Origin: an uncultured Selenomonadaceae bacterium | Lineage (GTDB): Bacteria; Bacillota; Negativicutes; Selenomonadales; Selenomonadaceae | NCBI GenBank assembly: GCA_905236255.1 | Contig: CAJOPK010000101.1 | Location: 1-12,562, forward strand | Direction: 5' to 3' | Length of the DNA stretch: 12,562 nt | Part shown: positions 1-6,959 of the stretch, in pieces | How positions within the stretch are numbered: the first letter of the stretch is position 1 | How the letters are laid out: each line of letters begins with the position of its first letter | Made by a program: the position numbers and the translations under genes | The notes under the pieces: generated by a model | What the model saw: the letters and a program-made list of their open reading frames with translations, nothing else | Database searches by the model: none | Told to the model about the DNA's origin: nothing

Positions 1-6
1 AATTTC

Positions 7-429
7 TTACAATTTGTGCGGATTTGTTTCGGTCAACTGCTTGTAAATGAACTCGGCAAGACCGATACCGCCGCCTTCAGCCATTTTCTTCGTCAATTCT
101 TCGTTGTGCATATCCCGGTAAATTTCCATGGCGTTATCTTTTTCGTCGCCGAAGAAAGTATCTTTCGGAACGGTTTTCCACATTTCGCCGTAAAGCATTT
201 TGAGCATTATCGCCTCAAGCTGAACGCTTGCCTCTTTAATGTCTTGATTTCTCTTTGCGACTTCTTCCGGAGTCATAATCGCAGATTTTTTTACGCCTGA
301 AATTTTTCTTGTCGCCGCATCGAGTTGAGCCTGAAATTCGGCTTGCTTTCCGATTTCTTGAGCACCTGTCGGAGCGGTATTTGTCGAGTTCATTCGCGGC
401 ATTAAAGCATTTCCATCAACCTGAATCAT
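7..429 (-). CDS. flgJ: Rod-binding protein, FlgJ N-terminal domain type
   Basis: This 140-residue protein matches the rod-binding (N-terminal) domain of FlgJ, a periplasmic scaffold that caps the growing flagellar rod. The recognisable core is a helix with LEAIMLKMLYGEMWKTVP (about residues 73-90), followed by EIYRDMHNEELTKKMAEGG and GIGLAEFIYKQL near the C-terminus, the family's usual order. It stops there, so the peptidoglycan-hydrolase domain carried by proteobacterial FlgJ is absent; single-domain versions are common outside that group, and another enzyme must then open the wall. I chose the ATG at 429 rather than an upstream in-frame start at 513, because 429 follows a GGGAGG ribosome site (439-444) and begins 17 bp after the flgI stop, whereas the longer form would run inside flgI and add a low-complexity glycine stretch. 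It is the last visible gene of the flagellar operon; nothing can be said of the six bases beyond its stop. Confidence 0.9.
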   Translation of the reverse strand: MIQVDGNALMPRMNSTNTAPTGAQEIGKQAEFQAQLDAATRKISGVKKSAIMTPEEVAKRNQDIKEASVQLEAIMLKMLYGEMWKTVPKDTFFGDEKDNAMEIYRDMHNEELTKKMAEGGGIGLAEFIYKQLTETNPHKL

Positions 430-446
430 TTCAAAAAACCTCCCGG

Positions 447-1565
447 TCAAATAATTTCCAAAACTGCGTGAATTGCCCCCGCCGCCTTCATCGCCTGCAA
501 AATGGAAATACAATCGCGTGGAGTCGCTCCGACGGCATTCAAAGCACCGATAATGTCATTTATATTTGAGCTTGCCGGCATTACGATAGAATTGGAAGAA
601 CCTTCATTGACTTCGGTTTCCGTGTTCGTCGTCATCATCGGAGTACCCAAAGTAAACGGACCGGGCTGAGAAATTGCCTCAGTCTGTTTAATACGAATTG
701 ACAAGCCGCCTTGAGTGATTGCACATTCGTCAACGGTGACATTCCCGCCCATTACAATGGTTCCGGTTCTTTCGTTCACGACAATTTTTGCGACATTGTC
801 CGGCATGACGGGTAAAGATTCAATGGACGCAATGAAACCGACAAGGTTAGCCCGGAAGTAAGCCGGGATATTTATATCTATTCTGCCGGGATTGGCGGCA
901 CGGGCAATTCCGCCGTAAGCGGCATTTATCGCATCGGTAACACCCGCCGCCGTCGTAAAATCGGGTTGGGACAGACTCAAAGAAATTTGTCCGTTCTTGC
1001 CGAGATCGTCCTCAAGCGTCCGTTCGACAATGGCTCCGTTCGGAGTCGTGCCGACGGTAGGAAAATTTTTCTGTGCTTTGTTGCCGGAGCCGCCGCCGTT
1101 TCCCGCGACAAAGCCGCCGGTTGAAACAGGCCCCTGTGCGACGGCATAAACTTCACCGTTTGCACCGCGAAGAGGAGTTTGCAGGAGAGTACCGCCCTGA
1201 ATACTTTCCGCATCGCCCATAGAACTTACCGTATCATCTATTGTATCGCCTTCACGGACGAAGGGCGGCAAAGTTGCGGTGACGATTACGGCGGCAACGT
1301 TATCGGAATCCAAATCGGCAACGTTTACGGTTATTCCGAAACTTCTCAAAAGTGAAACGGTCGATTGTATCATTTGCACGGTGTCGTCGGAGTCGCCGGT
1401 TCCGGGAAGTCCGACAACCAAGCCGTAGCCCATGAGTTGGTTACTCCGCCCCCCCTGAACTTTTGCAATATCTTTAATCCGCGTTACCGAAGATTCCGCA
1501 AACCCGGTAGCGGAAATTCCGACAACGCACAACATAACGGTTAAGCCGATTAAAAATTTTTTCAT
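447..1565 (-). CDS. flgI: Flagellar P-ring protein FlgI
   Basis: FlgI polymerises in the periplasm into the P-ring, the bushing around the flagellar rod in the peptidoglycan layer; its presence implies a diderm envelope. The 372-residue length is normal. A signal peptide (MKKF start, hydrophobic core, likely cleavage after GFA at residues 21-23) leads into the family hallmark RIKDIAKVQGGRSNQLMGYG, then LVVGLPGTGDSDDT, GGTLLQTPL, YAVAQGP, a PNGAIVER segment, VNERTGTIVMGGNV, and the conserved end LQAMKAAGAIHAVLEII. A glycine-rich insertion (GNGGGSGNKAQ) sits just before the PTVGTTPNGAIVER segment. The ATG at 1565 follows AAGAGGA. The gene lies 37 bp after the lipoprotein gene and 17 bp before flgJ. 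A run of seven G residues on the coding strand (1449-1455) spans codons 37-39. Confidence 0.96.
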   Translation of the reverse strand: MKKFLIGLTVMLCVVGISATGFAESSVTRIKDIAKVQGGRSNQLMGYGLVVGLPGTGDSDDTVQMIQSTVSLLRSFGITVNVADLDSDNVAAVIVTATLPPFVREGDTIDDTVSSMGDAESIQGGTLLQTPLRGANGEVYAVAQGPVSTGGFVAGNGGGSGNKAQKNFPTVGTTPNGAIVERTLEDDLGKNGQISLSLSQPDFTTAAGVTDAINAAYGGIARAANPGRIDINIPAYFRANLVGFIASIESLPVMPDNVAKIVVNERTGTIVMGGNVTVDECAITQGGLSIRIKQTEAISQPGPFTLGTPMMTTNTETEVNEGSSNSIVMPASSNINDIIGALNAVGATPRDCISILQAMKAAGAIHAVLEII

Positions 1566-1602
1566 AAATCTGTCCTCTTAATCTTTACTTTCGGAAAACG
1601 GT

Positions 1603-3090
1603 TTAACGATCACTTAAATCCCGATAAGCCGCATTGAACATATCATCAAAACCATGCATCGGATCGTCTGTCATCACTTGCGTATATTTTATTCTGTATT
1701 CGTTCGGCCAACTCTCCCAAGTTTCCGCATCCGGTCCGAAATACCAAACTCCGTTCCGATATATAAAAGTATGCCACACATATTCGTCGCATTGATTACC
1801 TCTAAAGGTACCTGTTTCGTGGAATTGAGCTTTTATGCCGTAATCCGTTTGCCGGGCAGAACCTCTTACAAGATAATGCTCCGTAAATTCGACTCGGGTT
1901 CTTGTCGTATGTGCAAGAATTTCTCGCGGTTGAGATTGTCTTTGGCGTTCAAGTTCGGCTTGACGTTGAGCTTCAGCCGCACGACGTGCCTCTTCTTCCC
2001 GACGTTGCTGCTCCGCTGCCAATTCCTGCCGGTAGTTTTTCGTTACCGAAACAATATTTTTCTTGTCGTTTTCATCGACAAGTCGCAAACTCATATAATC
2101 GACGACATTTGAGCCGTTCATGGCAAATCTCATGACGGCAGTACGACCGTTTGACGATTCGTAAAGATATTCCATTAAAGTCAAGCTGTTATAAGTCGAT
2201 ACCGCACAAGTATCGCCGTAAGCCGCAAAAACTTCGTCAATCGTCGAACCTTTGCGAATATTTCCGCCCGCTTCAATATTTCCGCCGTGTGCAATAATTG
2301 TCGTTACAACGTCATCGTTGAAAGTGAATTTAATATCCGGATATTCAAAATCCATGCGTCCGTCCGATCCCAAAGTTTCCTTTTTATTGTCGCCGTAAAC
2401 ATTTTTTACTTCTTCAACGGTATTTCCGAGTTTTATGTTGCCCAGCGACAAATTGAAATCACGTACAAGAACATGATCTTTGAAGGTCTTAACTTTTGCG
2501 GAAAGGTCTTTGCAAATATCCTCGCCAACCAATGCCAGATCAATATTTTTTACCCTGTCGCCGTAAATGTGAAAGGTAAAGACTGCGAAATTGTTTCCGC
2601 CTTTCGATTTAAAAGGATACAGGAAAAGGTCGTTGCCTTCATCGTCGCCGCTTTCCATAAAAACGCAATCACGCCCGTAAGCGGCAAAAATTTCGTCAAT
2701 CGAAGATCCGGAATGAATACCCTTTTCTGTCTTAATTTCCGAGCTGTCCGCGTGTCCGATAATTCCGAAAATCAAATCGTTGTTGCCGACCATGACAGAC
2801 ATATTGTCATACATATAATAAGGATATTTTGAACCCGGAAAATTTTCGATACTTTTTTCCTTACCCTTGATTTTTTGGAGTTTGTCGAGATTCATGCAGA
2901 GTTTTAAATCTCCGAGCGACAATTCAAATTCGTCTTCGGCAGAGTTTTTTTCTTCAACCGCCGCCGCTCCGGTCGAATCTTTTTCATCGTTTCCGAAACA
3001 GCCGGTAAAAACAAAAATCGTTATCAGAATTGCCGCAACACTCGCGACGATTTTTGACTTTTGTCCGATAAAATTTGTGAGTCTGTCCAC
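1603..3090 (-). CDS. Unrecognised two-repeat lipoprotein inside the flagellar operon
   Basis: I do not recognise this 495-residue protein as a named family. The N-terminus has basic residues, a hydrophobic stretch (about 14-29) and FTGC, so Cys31 is a plausible lipidated residue, although Phe at -3 is not the most usual lipobox. The mature part holds two related units, about residues 55-188 and 212-338: each begins F-x-L-S-L-G and carries GS(S/T)IDE(I/V)FAAYG near its centre (128-139 and 281-292), ending in DLALV or SLRLV. A highly charged Q/E/R/A-rich segment (351-389) probably forms a long helix or coiled coil, followed by a distinct C-terminal domain (391-495) with several Trp and Tyr residues. 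The start is GTG, supported by GGGGAGGA at 3101-3108 ten bases upstream. It lies 27 bp after flgH and 37 bp before flgI, so it should be co-expressed with the L- and P-ring proteins. A role at the flagellar base is inference from position only. Confidence 0.85.
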   Translation of the reverse strand: MDRLTNFIGQKSKIVASVAAILITIFVFTGCFGNDEKDSTGAAAVEEKNSAEDEFELSLGDLKLCMNLDKLQKIKGKEKSIENFPGSKYPYYMYDNMSVMVGNNDLIFGIIGHADSSEIKTEKGIHSGSSIDEIFAAYGRDCVFMESGDDEGNDLFLYPFKSKGGNNFAVFTFHIYGDRVKNIDLALVGEDICKDLSAKVKTFKDHVLVRDFNLSLGNIKLGNTVEEVKNVYGDNKKETLGSDGRMDFEYPDIKFTFNDDVVTTIIAHGGNIEAGGNIRKGSTIDEVFAAYGDTCAVSTYNSLTLMEYLYESSNGRTAVMRFAMNGSNVVDYMSLRLVDENDKKNIVSVTKNYRQELAAEQQRREEEARRAAEAQRQAELERQRQSQPREILAHTTRTRVEFTEHYLVRGSARQTDYGIKAQFHETGTFRGNQCDEYVWHTFIYRNGVWYFGPDAETWESWPNEYRIKYTQVMTDDPMHGFDDMFNAAYRDLSDR

Positions 3091-3100
3091 TTTTAAAAAT

Positions 3101-3108
3101 TCCTCCCC
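3101..3108 (-). promoter_or_regulatory. Ribosome binding site that fixes a GTG start
   Basis: On the minus strand this reads GGGGAGGA, ten bases before the GTG at 3090. It decides the GTG start of the lipoprotein gene and is one of the strongest such sites in the operon, suggesting the lipoprotein is made in good amount. Confidence 0.75.
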
Positions 3109-3117
3109 GCATTTAAA

Positions 3118-3699
3118 TCAGAACAGGATATTGAAAATTTGAGTCAAAATTCCCTGCCGCTGTTTTGCGTTCAAAGGCCCCTTGCCGTCAAATTTAACGG
3201 TCGCGTCGGCAACTTTTGTTGAAGGTACGGTGTTATCCATAGTCACGTCGTCCCGGCGAACTATTCCGCGAAAAGTAATTTTGTGTTCGTCGCGATTCTG
3301 CCAAATTGACTGCGTTCCTTCGACGATCATATTGTCATTGGGCATAACTTCAACGACCGTCACGCTTACCCTTCCGCTGAAACGACTGGTGTCCGTCGCA
3401 CTGCCTTCAGCCGTAAACTCATCACTTCCGCTCGCCGCCGCAGCAGCCAAGAAATGAAAAATTCCGGTACCGGCGTTTAAATTTGTCGAGCCGGATTTTG
3501 AATTTGAACGGGATTTTGATGCGGTCTGCGTCGTCGATTCATTTATCACGATCGTCAAAATATCTCCGACGTTCCGGGCTTTTTTATCGGCGAACAGTCC
3601 CCAACTGCCGTTATCGACCCACAGAGATTTTGCACCGGCGAAATTCGGAGCCGCCAAAAATGCCGCCGTCAAAATTATTGCAAAAATTTTTTTACACAT
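3118..3699 (-). CDS. flgH: Flagellar L-ring protein FlgH
   Basis: FlgH forms the L-ring, the outer-membrane bushing of the flagellar rod. The 193-residue protein shows the family core: SLWVDNGSWGLFADKKARNVGDILT after the signal peptide, IVINESTTQTASKSRS, FSGRVSVTVVEVMPNDNMIVEG, and the C-terminal segment KITFRGIVRRDDVTMDNTVPSTKVADA. Unlike the E. coli and Salmonella protein, which is a lipoprotein, there is no lipobox: the only cysteine is residue 2, and the leader looks like an ordinary signal peptide cleaved after AGA (21-23). An Ala/Ser-rich stretch (AAAAASGSDE) interrupts the middle. The ATG at 3699 starts two bases after the flgA stop and uses GGAGGTGA (3710-3717) located within the end of flgA, indicating translational coupling. 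Confidence 0.95.
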   Translation of the reverse strand: MCKKIFAIILTAAFLAAPNFAGAKSLWVDNGSWGLFADKKARNVGDILTIVINESTTQTASKSRSNSKSGSTNLNAGTGIFHFLAAAAASGSDEFTAEGSATDTSRFSGRVSVTVVEVMPNDNMIVEGTQSIWQNRDEHKITFRGIVRRDDVTMDNTVPSTKVADATVKFDGKGPLNAKQRQGILTQIFNILF

Positions 3700-3701
3700 A
3701 A

Positions 3702-4409
3702 TCAGTAAGTCACCTCCGCAGTATTTGCGTCTATTATTCGTGCAGAAACAATTTTCTGCGAAGATTCATTTTTAATTTTTATCATCTGTCCGATTCTTCC
3801 GCGACTCAGGGCAAACCCTTTTGCCGAAACCTGCAAGCCGTTGTGCCTTACAATTATTCTTATCGGCTGATTGTATTCCACGACAACGGGAGTTTGAAAA
3901 TAATTTTTTGTCACGGGAGAACCCGCCGTTATATAGCGGAGCGGGACAAGTCCTTTGATGTCCGCGAAATTTTTTACAAACTCGTTTCTGCCGTCAATCG
4001 CAACTTCCGCAAGCCGAAAATCCGCCTCCGAAAATGCAACGTCGATTCTCAAGTCGTGGTTTGCAATTATCACGTTATCGAAAACACGCACGGTCATTGC
4101 GATATTTACGTCGCGATAAACTTTGCCGTTTATAAAAATCCTTGCCCTCACCGGAGTAACGCCGACATAATTTATCGACGTGGGCATTGATATCCGCACG
4201 TCAATTTGTCCTTCGGGAAGTTTTACACCGGTCAATCTTTGCATGGTGTTGATTTCCCGCCGCCGACTTTCTCCGCGTTCGCTCAAAACTCTTTCGACTT
4301 CCGAGATCGCCAAACTCTCCAACTCTTCGCCGGGCAAAATTTGAGCGGAAACTTGAGAGGTCAAACTCAACGCAAAAACTAAAATTGCGGTAAAAAATAT
4401 CTTTCTCAT
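3702..4409 (-). CDS. flgA: P-ring assembly chaperone FlgA
   Basis: FlgA is the periplasmic chaperone that helps FlgI assemble into the P-ring. The 235-residue protein has a signal peptide ending near VSA (20-22), an N-terminal region typical of the family, and a C-terminal SAF-type/FlgA chaperone domain: DFRLAEVAIDGRNEFVKN, VPLRYITAGSPVTKNYF, a strand with IRIIVRHNGLQVSAKGFALS, then GRIGQMIKIKNESSQKIVSARI and the terminal NTAEVTY. The order of these elements matches known FlgA proteins. No clear Shine-Dalgarno sequence precedes the ATG at 4409; the start is 16 bp after the flgG stop, so re-initiation after flgG is likely. The gene ends two bases before flgH, and its last codons contain the flgH ribosome site. 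Confidence 0.93.
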   Translation of the reverse strand: MRKIFFTAILVFALSLTSQVSAQILPGEELESLAISEVERVLSERGESRRREINTMQRLTGVKLPEGQIDVRISMPTSINYVGVTPVRARIFINGKVYRDVNIAMTVRVFDNVIIANHDLRIDVAFSEADFRLAEVAIDGRNEFVKNFADIKGLVPLRYITAGSPVTKNYFQTPVVVEYNQPIRIIVRHNGLQVSAKGFALSRGRIGQMIKIKNESSQKIVSARIIDANTAEVTY

Positions 4410-4425
4410 GACGCGAAAAATTTTA

Positions 4426-5217
4426 TCAACGTTTCAACTGATTTGCAATTTCAAGCATGGAGTCGGAAGTCGTTACCGCCTTTGAATTTGATTCGTAAGC
4501 ACGCTGGGCAACGATCATATTTACCATTTCTTCGACGACCTGCACGCCGGACATTTCTATTGTCCCCTGCGTCAAAACTCCCGCGCCGTCCGTTCCCGGA
4601 TTGCTGACAATCGGAGCACCGGATGCCGCCGTTTCAAGGAAGAGATTTTTGCCGTAAGAGTAAAGACCTTCCGGATTTATGAAACGAGCCAAAGTTATCT
4701 GCCCGATTTCCGTCTGCTGACCGCCGGCGGGAGTATCGGAAACGCGACCGTCATAACTTATAACCACGCTGTCCATCGTCGCATTTTCGTCAAGCGTAAT
4801 TCCGGGCGTGAGAAGGAAACCGTCGCTTGTCACAAGGCGACGCTGTGAATCGAGCTTGAAAGAGCCGTCGCGAGTGTAAGCGGTGGTGCCGTCCGGCAAC
4901 TGAATCTGAAAAAATCCTTCACCCTGAATACCGACATCATTCGGATTATCGGTTGTCTGCAAAGGCCCCTGCGTGAAAATTCTGTGCGTTGCCGAAACGC
5001 GAACGCCCAAACCGATCTGCAAACCTTGCGGGTATTGCGTACCGTTGCCGGAAGTACCGCCCGCATCACGCAGAGTTTGATAAACCAAGTCTTGAAATTC
5101 CGCACGAACTTTTTTATTGCCGAAAGTATTGACGTTTGCGAGGTTGTGAGCCACAACGTCCATATTTGTCTGCTGTGCCTTCATTCCGGACGCGGCAGAC
5201 CACAAAGATCTCATCAT
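4426..5217 (-). CDS. flgG: Flagellar distal rod protein FlgG
   Basis: FlgG builds the distal rod that passes through the P- and L-rings. The 263-residue length is normal. The N-terminal flagellar rod signature is clear: MRSLWSAASGMKAQQTNMDV followed by AHNLANVNTFGNKK. The middle has IFTQGPLQTTDNPNDVGIQG and GEGFFQIQLPDG, and the C-terminus has QGTIEMSGVQVVEEMVNMIV then AQRAYESNSKAVTTSDSML, characteristic of FlgG. Two consecutive ATG codons start the frame; AGAGGAGAG at 5228-5236 lies ten bases upstream of the first. It is the first gene of the operon, running divergently from gmhB, and is followed after 16 bp by flgA. No flgF-like rod gene is visible upstream, so the other rod genes must be elsewhere. 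Confidence 0.97.
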   Translation of the reverse strand: MMRSLWSAASGMKAQQTNMDVVAHNLANVNTFGNKKVRAEFQDLVYQTLRDAGGTSGNGTQYPQGLQIGLGVRVSATHRIFTQGPLQTTDNPNDVGIQGEGFFQIQLPDGTTAYTRDGSFKLDSQRRLVTSDGFLLTPGITLDENATMDSVVISYDGRVSDTPAGGQQTEIGQITLARFINPEGLYSYGKNLFLETAASGAPIVSNPGTDGAGVLTQGTIEMSGVQVVEEMVNMIVAQRAYESNSKAVTTSDSMLEIANQLKR

Positions 5218-5276
5218 GATAAATGCACTCTCCTCTATTTCAAATGACTTAACTTCCCTGTCACATAATTTCCCAA

Positions 5277-5305
5277 ATTTTATATCGGTTATTTCAAATC
5301 GTCAA
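5277..5305 (-). promoter_or_regulatory. Sigma-A-type promoter of the flgG operon
   Basis: On the minus strand there is TTGACG (-35, 5300-5305), a 17-base spacer and TAAAAT (-10, 5277-5282), each one mismatch from consensus. Transcription would begin near 5270, giving a leader of about 50 bases before flgG. The spacer contains CCGATATA, which resembles the -10 of flagellar sigma-D/sigma-28 promoters (GCCGATAT), but no TAAA element sits at the usual 15-base spacing, so sigma-A use is the better reading. The rest of the divergent gap (5218-5494) is AT-rich and shows only this promoter, the gmhB promoter and a tiny GCC-GTAA-GGC hairpin at 5381-5390. Confidence 0.65.
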
Positions 5306-5402
5306 TAAAGTTTTTTTCGCGTCAAAATTTCATTTCGGCAAAAAAATTTTCCGGACGGCTTTCCGCTTCATTTAAAATACGCCGTAAGGCACAAAAATTT
5401 TT

Positions 5403-5432
5403 TTGGAAATTTTTCACACAATAAGTTATAAT
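5403..5432 (+). promoter_or_regulatory. Sigma-A-type promoter of the gmhB-fliB operon
   Basis: A perfect TATAAT (-10) lies at 5427-5432. The best -35 candidate is TTGGAA at 5403-5408, four of six consensus bases, with an 18-base spacer. Transcription would start near 5439, leaving a leader of about 55 bases before the gmhB ATG, which is preceded by AGAAGG at 5481-5486. The -35 element is weak, so an activator may help. Confidence 0.55.
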
Positions 5433-5494
5433 ACTAAAAAAGTGAGGTGAATCCGATAAATTTGGAAACTGAGAAGTGAAAGAAGGTAATTTTT

Positions 5495-6016
5495 ATGCCC
5501 GGAAGAAACAGAGCCGTATTTTTCGATCGCGACGGAACTTTGAATGTCGAAAAAGGTTATTTGTGCGACACGGAAAAATTTGAGTTTATCGAAGGTGCGA
5601 CGGATGCCGTAAAATTTTTGAATGACCGGAACATCAAGGTTATAGTCATCACGAATCAGAGCGGAGTTGCTCGCGGATTTTTCACCGAATCGGACGTGAA
5701 TAATTTCCATGATTTTATGCGTAAAGAGTTTGAAAAATTCGACGCTCACATTGACGGATTTTATTATTGTCCTCATCACCCGAAAGCGGAGGTTGAAAAA
5801 TATCGCGTCGATTGTGATTGCAGGAAACCGAAACCCGGATTGATTTTGAAGGCGTGCAGGGATTTTGACATAGATCCGGAAAAAGCGATAATGATAGGAG
5901 ATATGCCGCGTGATCCGGAGTCGGGCGAAAATGCCGGGCTGAAAAAGGGAATACTCTTCGACGGCGGCAATTTGTTTGAACTTGTCAAAAATGAAATTGA
6001 AAGCGGGATTATATGA
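5495..6016 (+). CDS. gmhB: D-glycero-D-manno-heptose 1,7-bisphosphate 7-phosphatase
   Basis: This 173-residue cytoplasmic HAD-family phosphatase most resembles GmhB, which removes the 7-phosphate from heptose 1,7-bisphosphate on the way to the nucleotide-activated heptose used for LPS core or other surface sugars. Visible motifs in order: FFDRDGTLN with the nucleophile Asp11 and acid/base Asp13; VITNQSGVARG (HAD motif II and substrate loop); the zinc-binding loop YYCPHHP followed by DCDCRKPKPG, supplying Cys/His ligands and the motif III lysine; and MIGDMPRD for motif IV. Histidinol-phosphatase (HisB N-domain) is a close relative with the same zinc loop, but the surrounding glycan genes and absence of histidine genes favour GmhB. 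Its TGA overlaps the ATG of the next gene by four bases (ATGA), so the two are translationally coupled. Confidence 0.85.
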   Translation: MPGRNRAVFFDRDGTLNVEKGYLCDTEKFEFIEGATDAVKFLNDRNIKVIVITNQSGVARGFFTESDVNNFHDFMRKEFEKFDAHIDGFYYCPHHPKAEVEKYRVDCDCRKPKPGLILKACRDFDIDPEKAIMIGDMPRDPESGENAGLKKGILFDGGNLFELVKNEIESGII

Positions 6017-6954
6017 CGGACTTTATAAAACTCGGCAAGAGAATTTACAATTTGGAAAATCCGCGAGAGGCTCACAGATTCGCGGTATTTGTCGCAAGAT
6101 GTTGCCTGCACCCGCAAAAAATTTCACGAATGGAAGAATTTTTTTCCGGCTCCGAAATTTTGAAGGAAATTGCGGCGGGCTATCCCTTTGTCTTTGAACA
6201 AGTAACCCGTGCATTTTTCTATTACAAATCATCTTTTGAGGAAAGGGAAAGACTTGTAAAATTTCACATGGAATTTCTCGCCGAAAATATGAACGGAGAT
6301 TTTGTAAAAATGCTTTACGGCGACAAGCCGATTGAAATTTGGCGTATGCCGCTCGATGAAACTTTGGGAGATATGCGGCTGTTGATCTGTGCGGAACCCG
6401 GTCAGCGAAAGGAAGGACTTGCCTCCATAATGCTCCGGCTTACAAACGATGCACCGGTCTATCAAATAATGTTCTGGATCGCTCCGGACGATTTGATAAA
6501 AGTCGGAAATTCGACGGGGGAGCCGGCAATGTGGATCGGGGCGATGCAGGGACCGAATGTGGACGACGCAAAAGAATTTGTAAAAGTCATAACAAAAAAA
6601 TGCCACGCTTACCGGACAAAAAATTTGATTCTGTACGCCGCCCGGGCATTGGCAAGGTCACTCGGCTTGAAAAAAATTTTTGCCGTGACCAATGAAGGCT
6701 ATTACGCCAATAATCATATTCGCAGCGATCGGAAATTGAAAACTTCCTTCAGCGATTTTTGGGAGGAGTGCGGCGGAATCCCCACAGACGACAAGAGATT
6801 TTTTATCCTGCCTCCGGTCGAAAAGAGAAAATCGGACGAAGAAATTCCGGTCAGAAAACGTGCGGTTTATCGCAAAAGGTTTGCACTTTTGGACGAATTG
6901 GACGCGACGGTTGCGGAAAGTTTGAAAGGATACGGGGTAAAAGGTTCGGAGTAA
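6013..6954 (+). CDS. DUF535 (VirK/YbjX family) protein
   Basis: The 313-residue product fits the DUF535 or VirK/YbjX family. The supporting features are the HRF motif near the N-terminus (21-23), a helical region with the conserved-looking FFYYKSSFEERERLVKFH (68-85), the segment MWIGAMQGP (173-181) followed by VKVITKKCHAYRTKNLIL (190-207), and a C-terminal half with KIFAVTNEGYYANNH and a basic RKRAVYRKRFALLDEL tail. Biochemical function is unknown; characterised enterobacterial relatives (VirK, YbjX/SomA) are linked to outer-membrane or LPS properties and antimicrobial peptide tolerance. No signal peptide or membrane segment is obvious, so it is probably cytosolic. It overlaps gmhB by four bases and ends five bases before the glycosyltransferase start, firmly placing it in the operon. 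A role in envelope glycan handling is inferred from family and neighbours. Confidence 0.75.
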   Translation: MTDFIKLGKRIYNLENPREAHRFAVFVARCCLHPQKISRMEEFFSGSEILKEIAAGYPFVFEQVTRAFFYYKSSFEERERLVKFHMEFLAENMNGDFVKMLYGDKPIEIWRMPLDETLGDMRLLICAEPGQRKEGLASIMLRLTNDAPVYQIMFWIAPDDLIKVGNSTGEPAMWIGAMQGPNVDDAKEFVKVITKKCHAYRTKNLILYAARALARSLGLKKIFAVTNEGYYANNHIRSDRKLKTSFSDFWEECGGIPTDDKRFFILPPVEKRKSDEEIPVRKRAVYRKRFALLDELDATVAESLKGYGVKGSE

Positions 6955-6959
6955 AAATT

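Noticed and set aside
430..513. In-frame N-terminal extension of flgJ to position 513
   Set aside because: It lies inside the flgI coding end, encodes low-complexity glycine residues, and a strong GGGAGG site with correct spacing supports the start at 429.
2287..2832. Long plus-strand open frame within the lipoprotein gene, and other antisense frames over flg genes
   Set aside because: They are shadows of well-supported minus-strand genes, lack ribosome sites and show no domain-like sequence.
5281..5310. Genuine sigma-28 promoter for flgG
   Set aside because: The -10-like CCGATATA is present but TAAA is not found 14-16 bases upstream; the sigma-A elements fit much better.
6759..6959. In-frame N-terminal extension of the glycosyltransferase
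   Set aside because: It overlaps the DUF535 gene out of frame, and the encoded residues do not look like a GT-B start, whereas MRIAIFEN at 6960 does and has a ribosome site.
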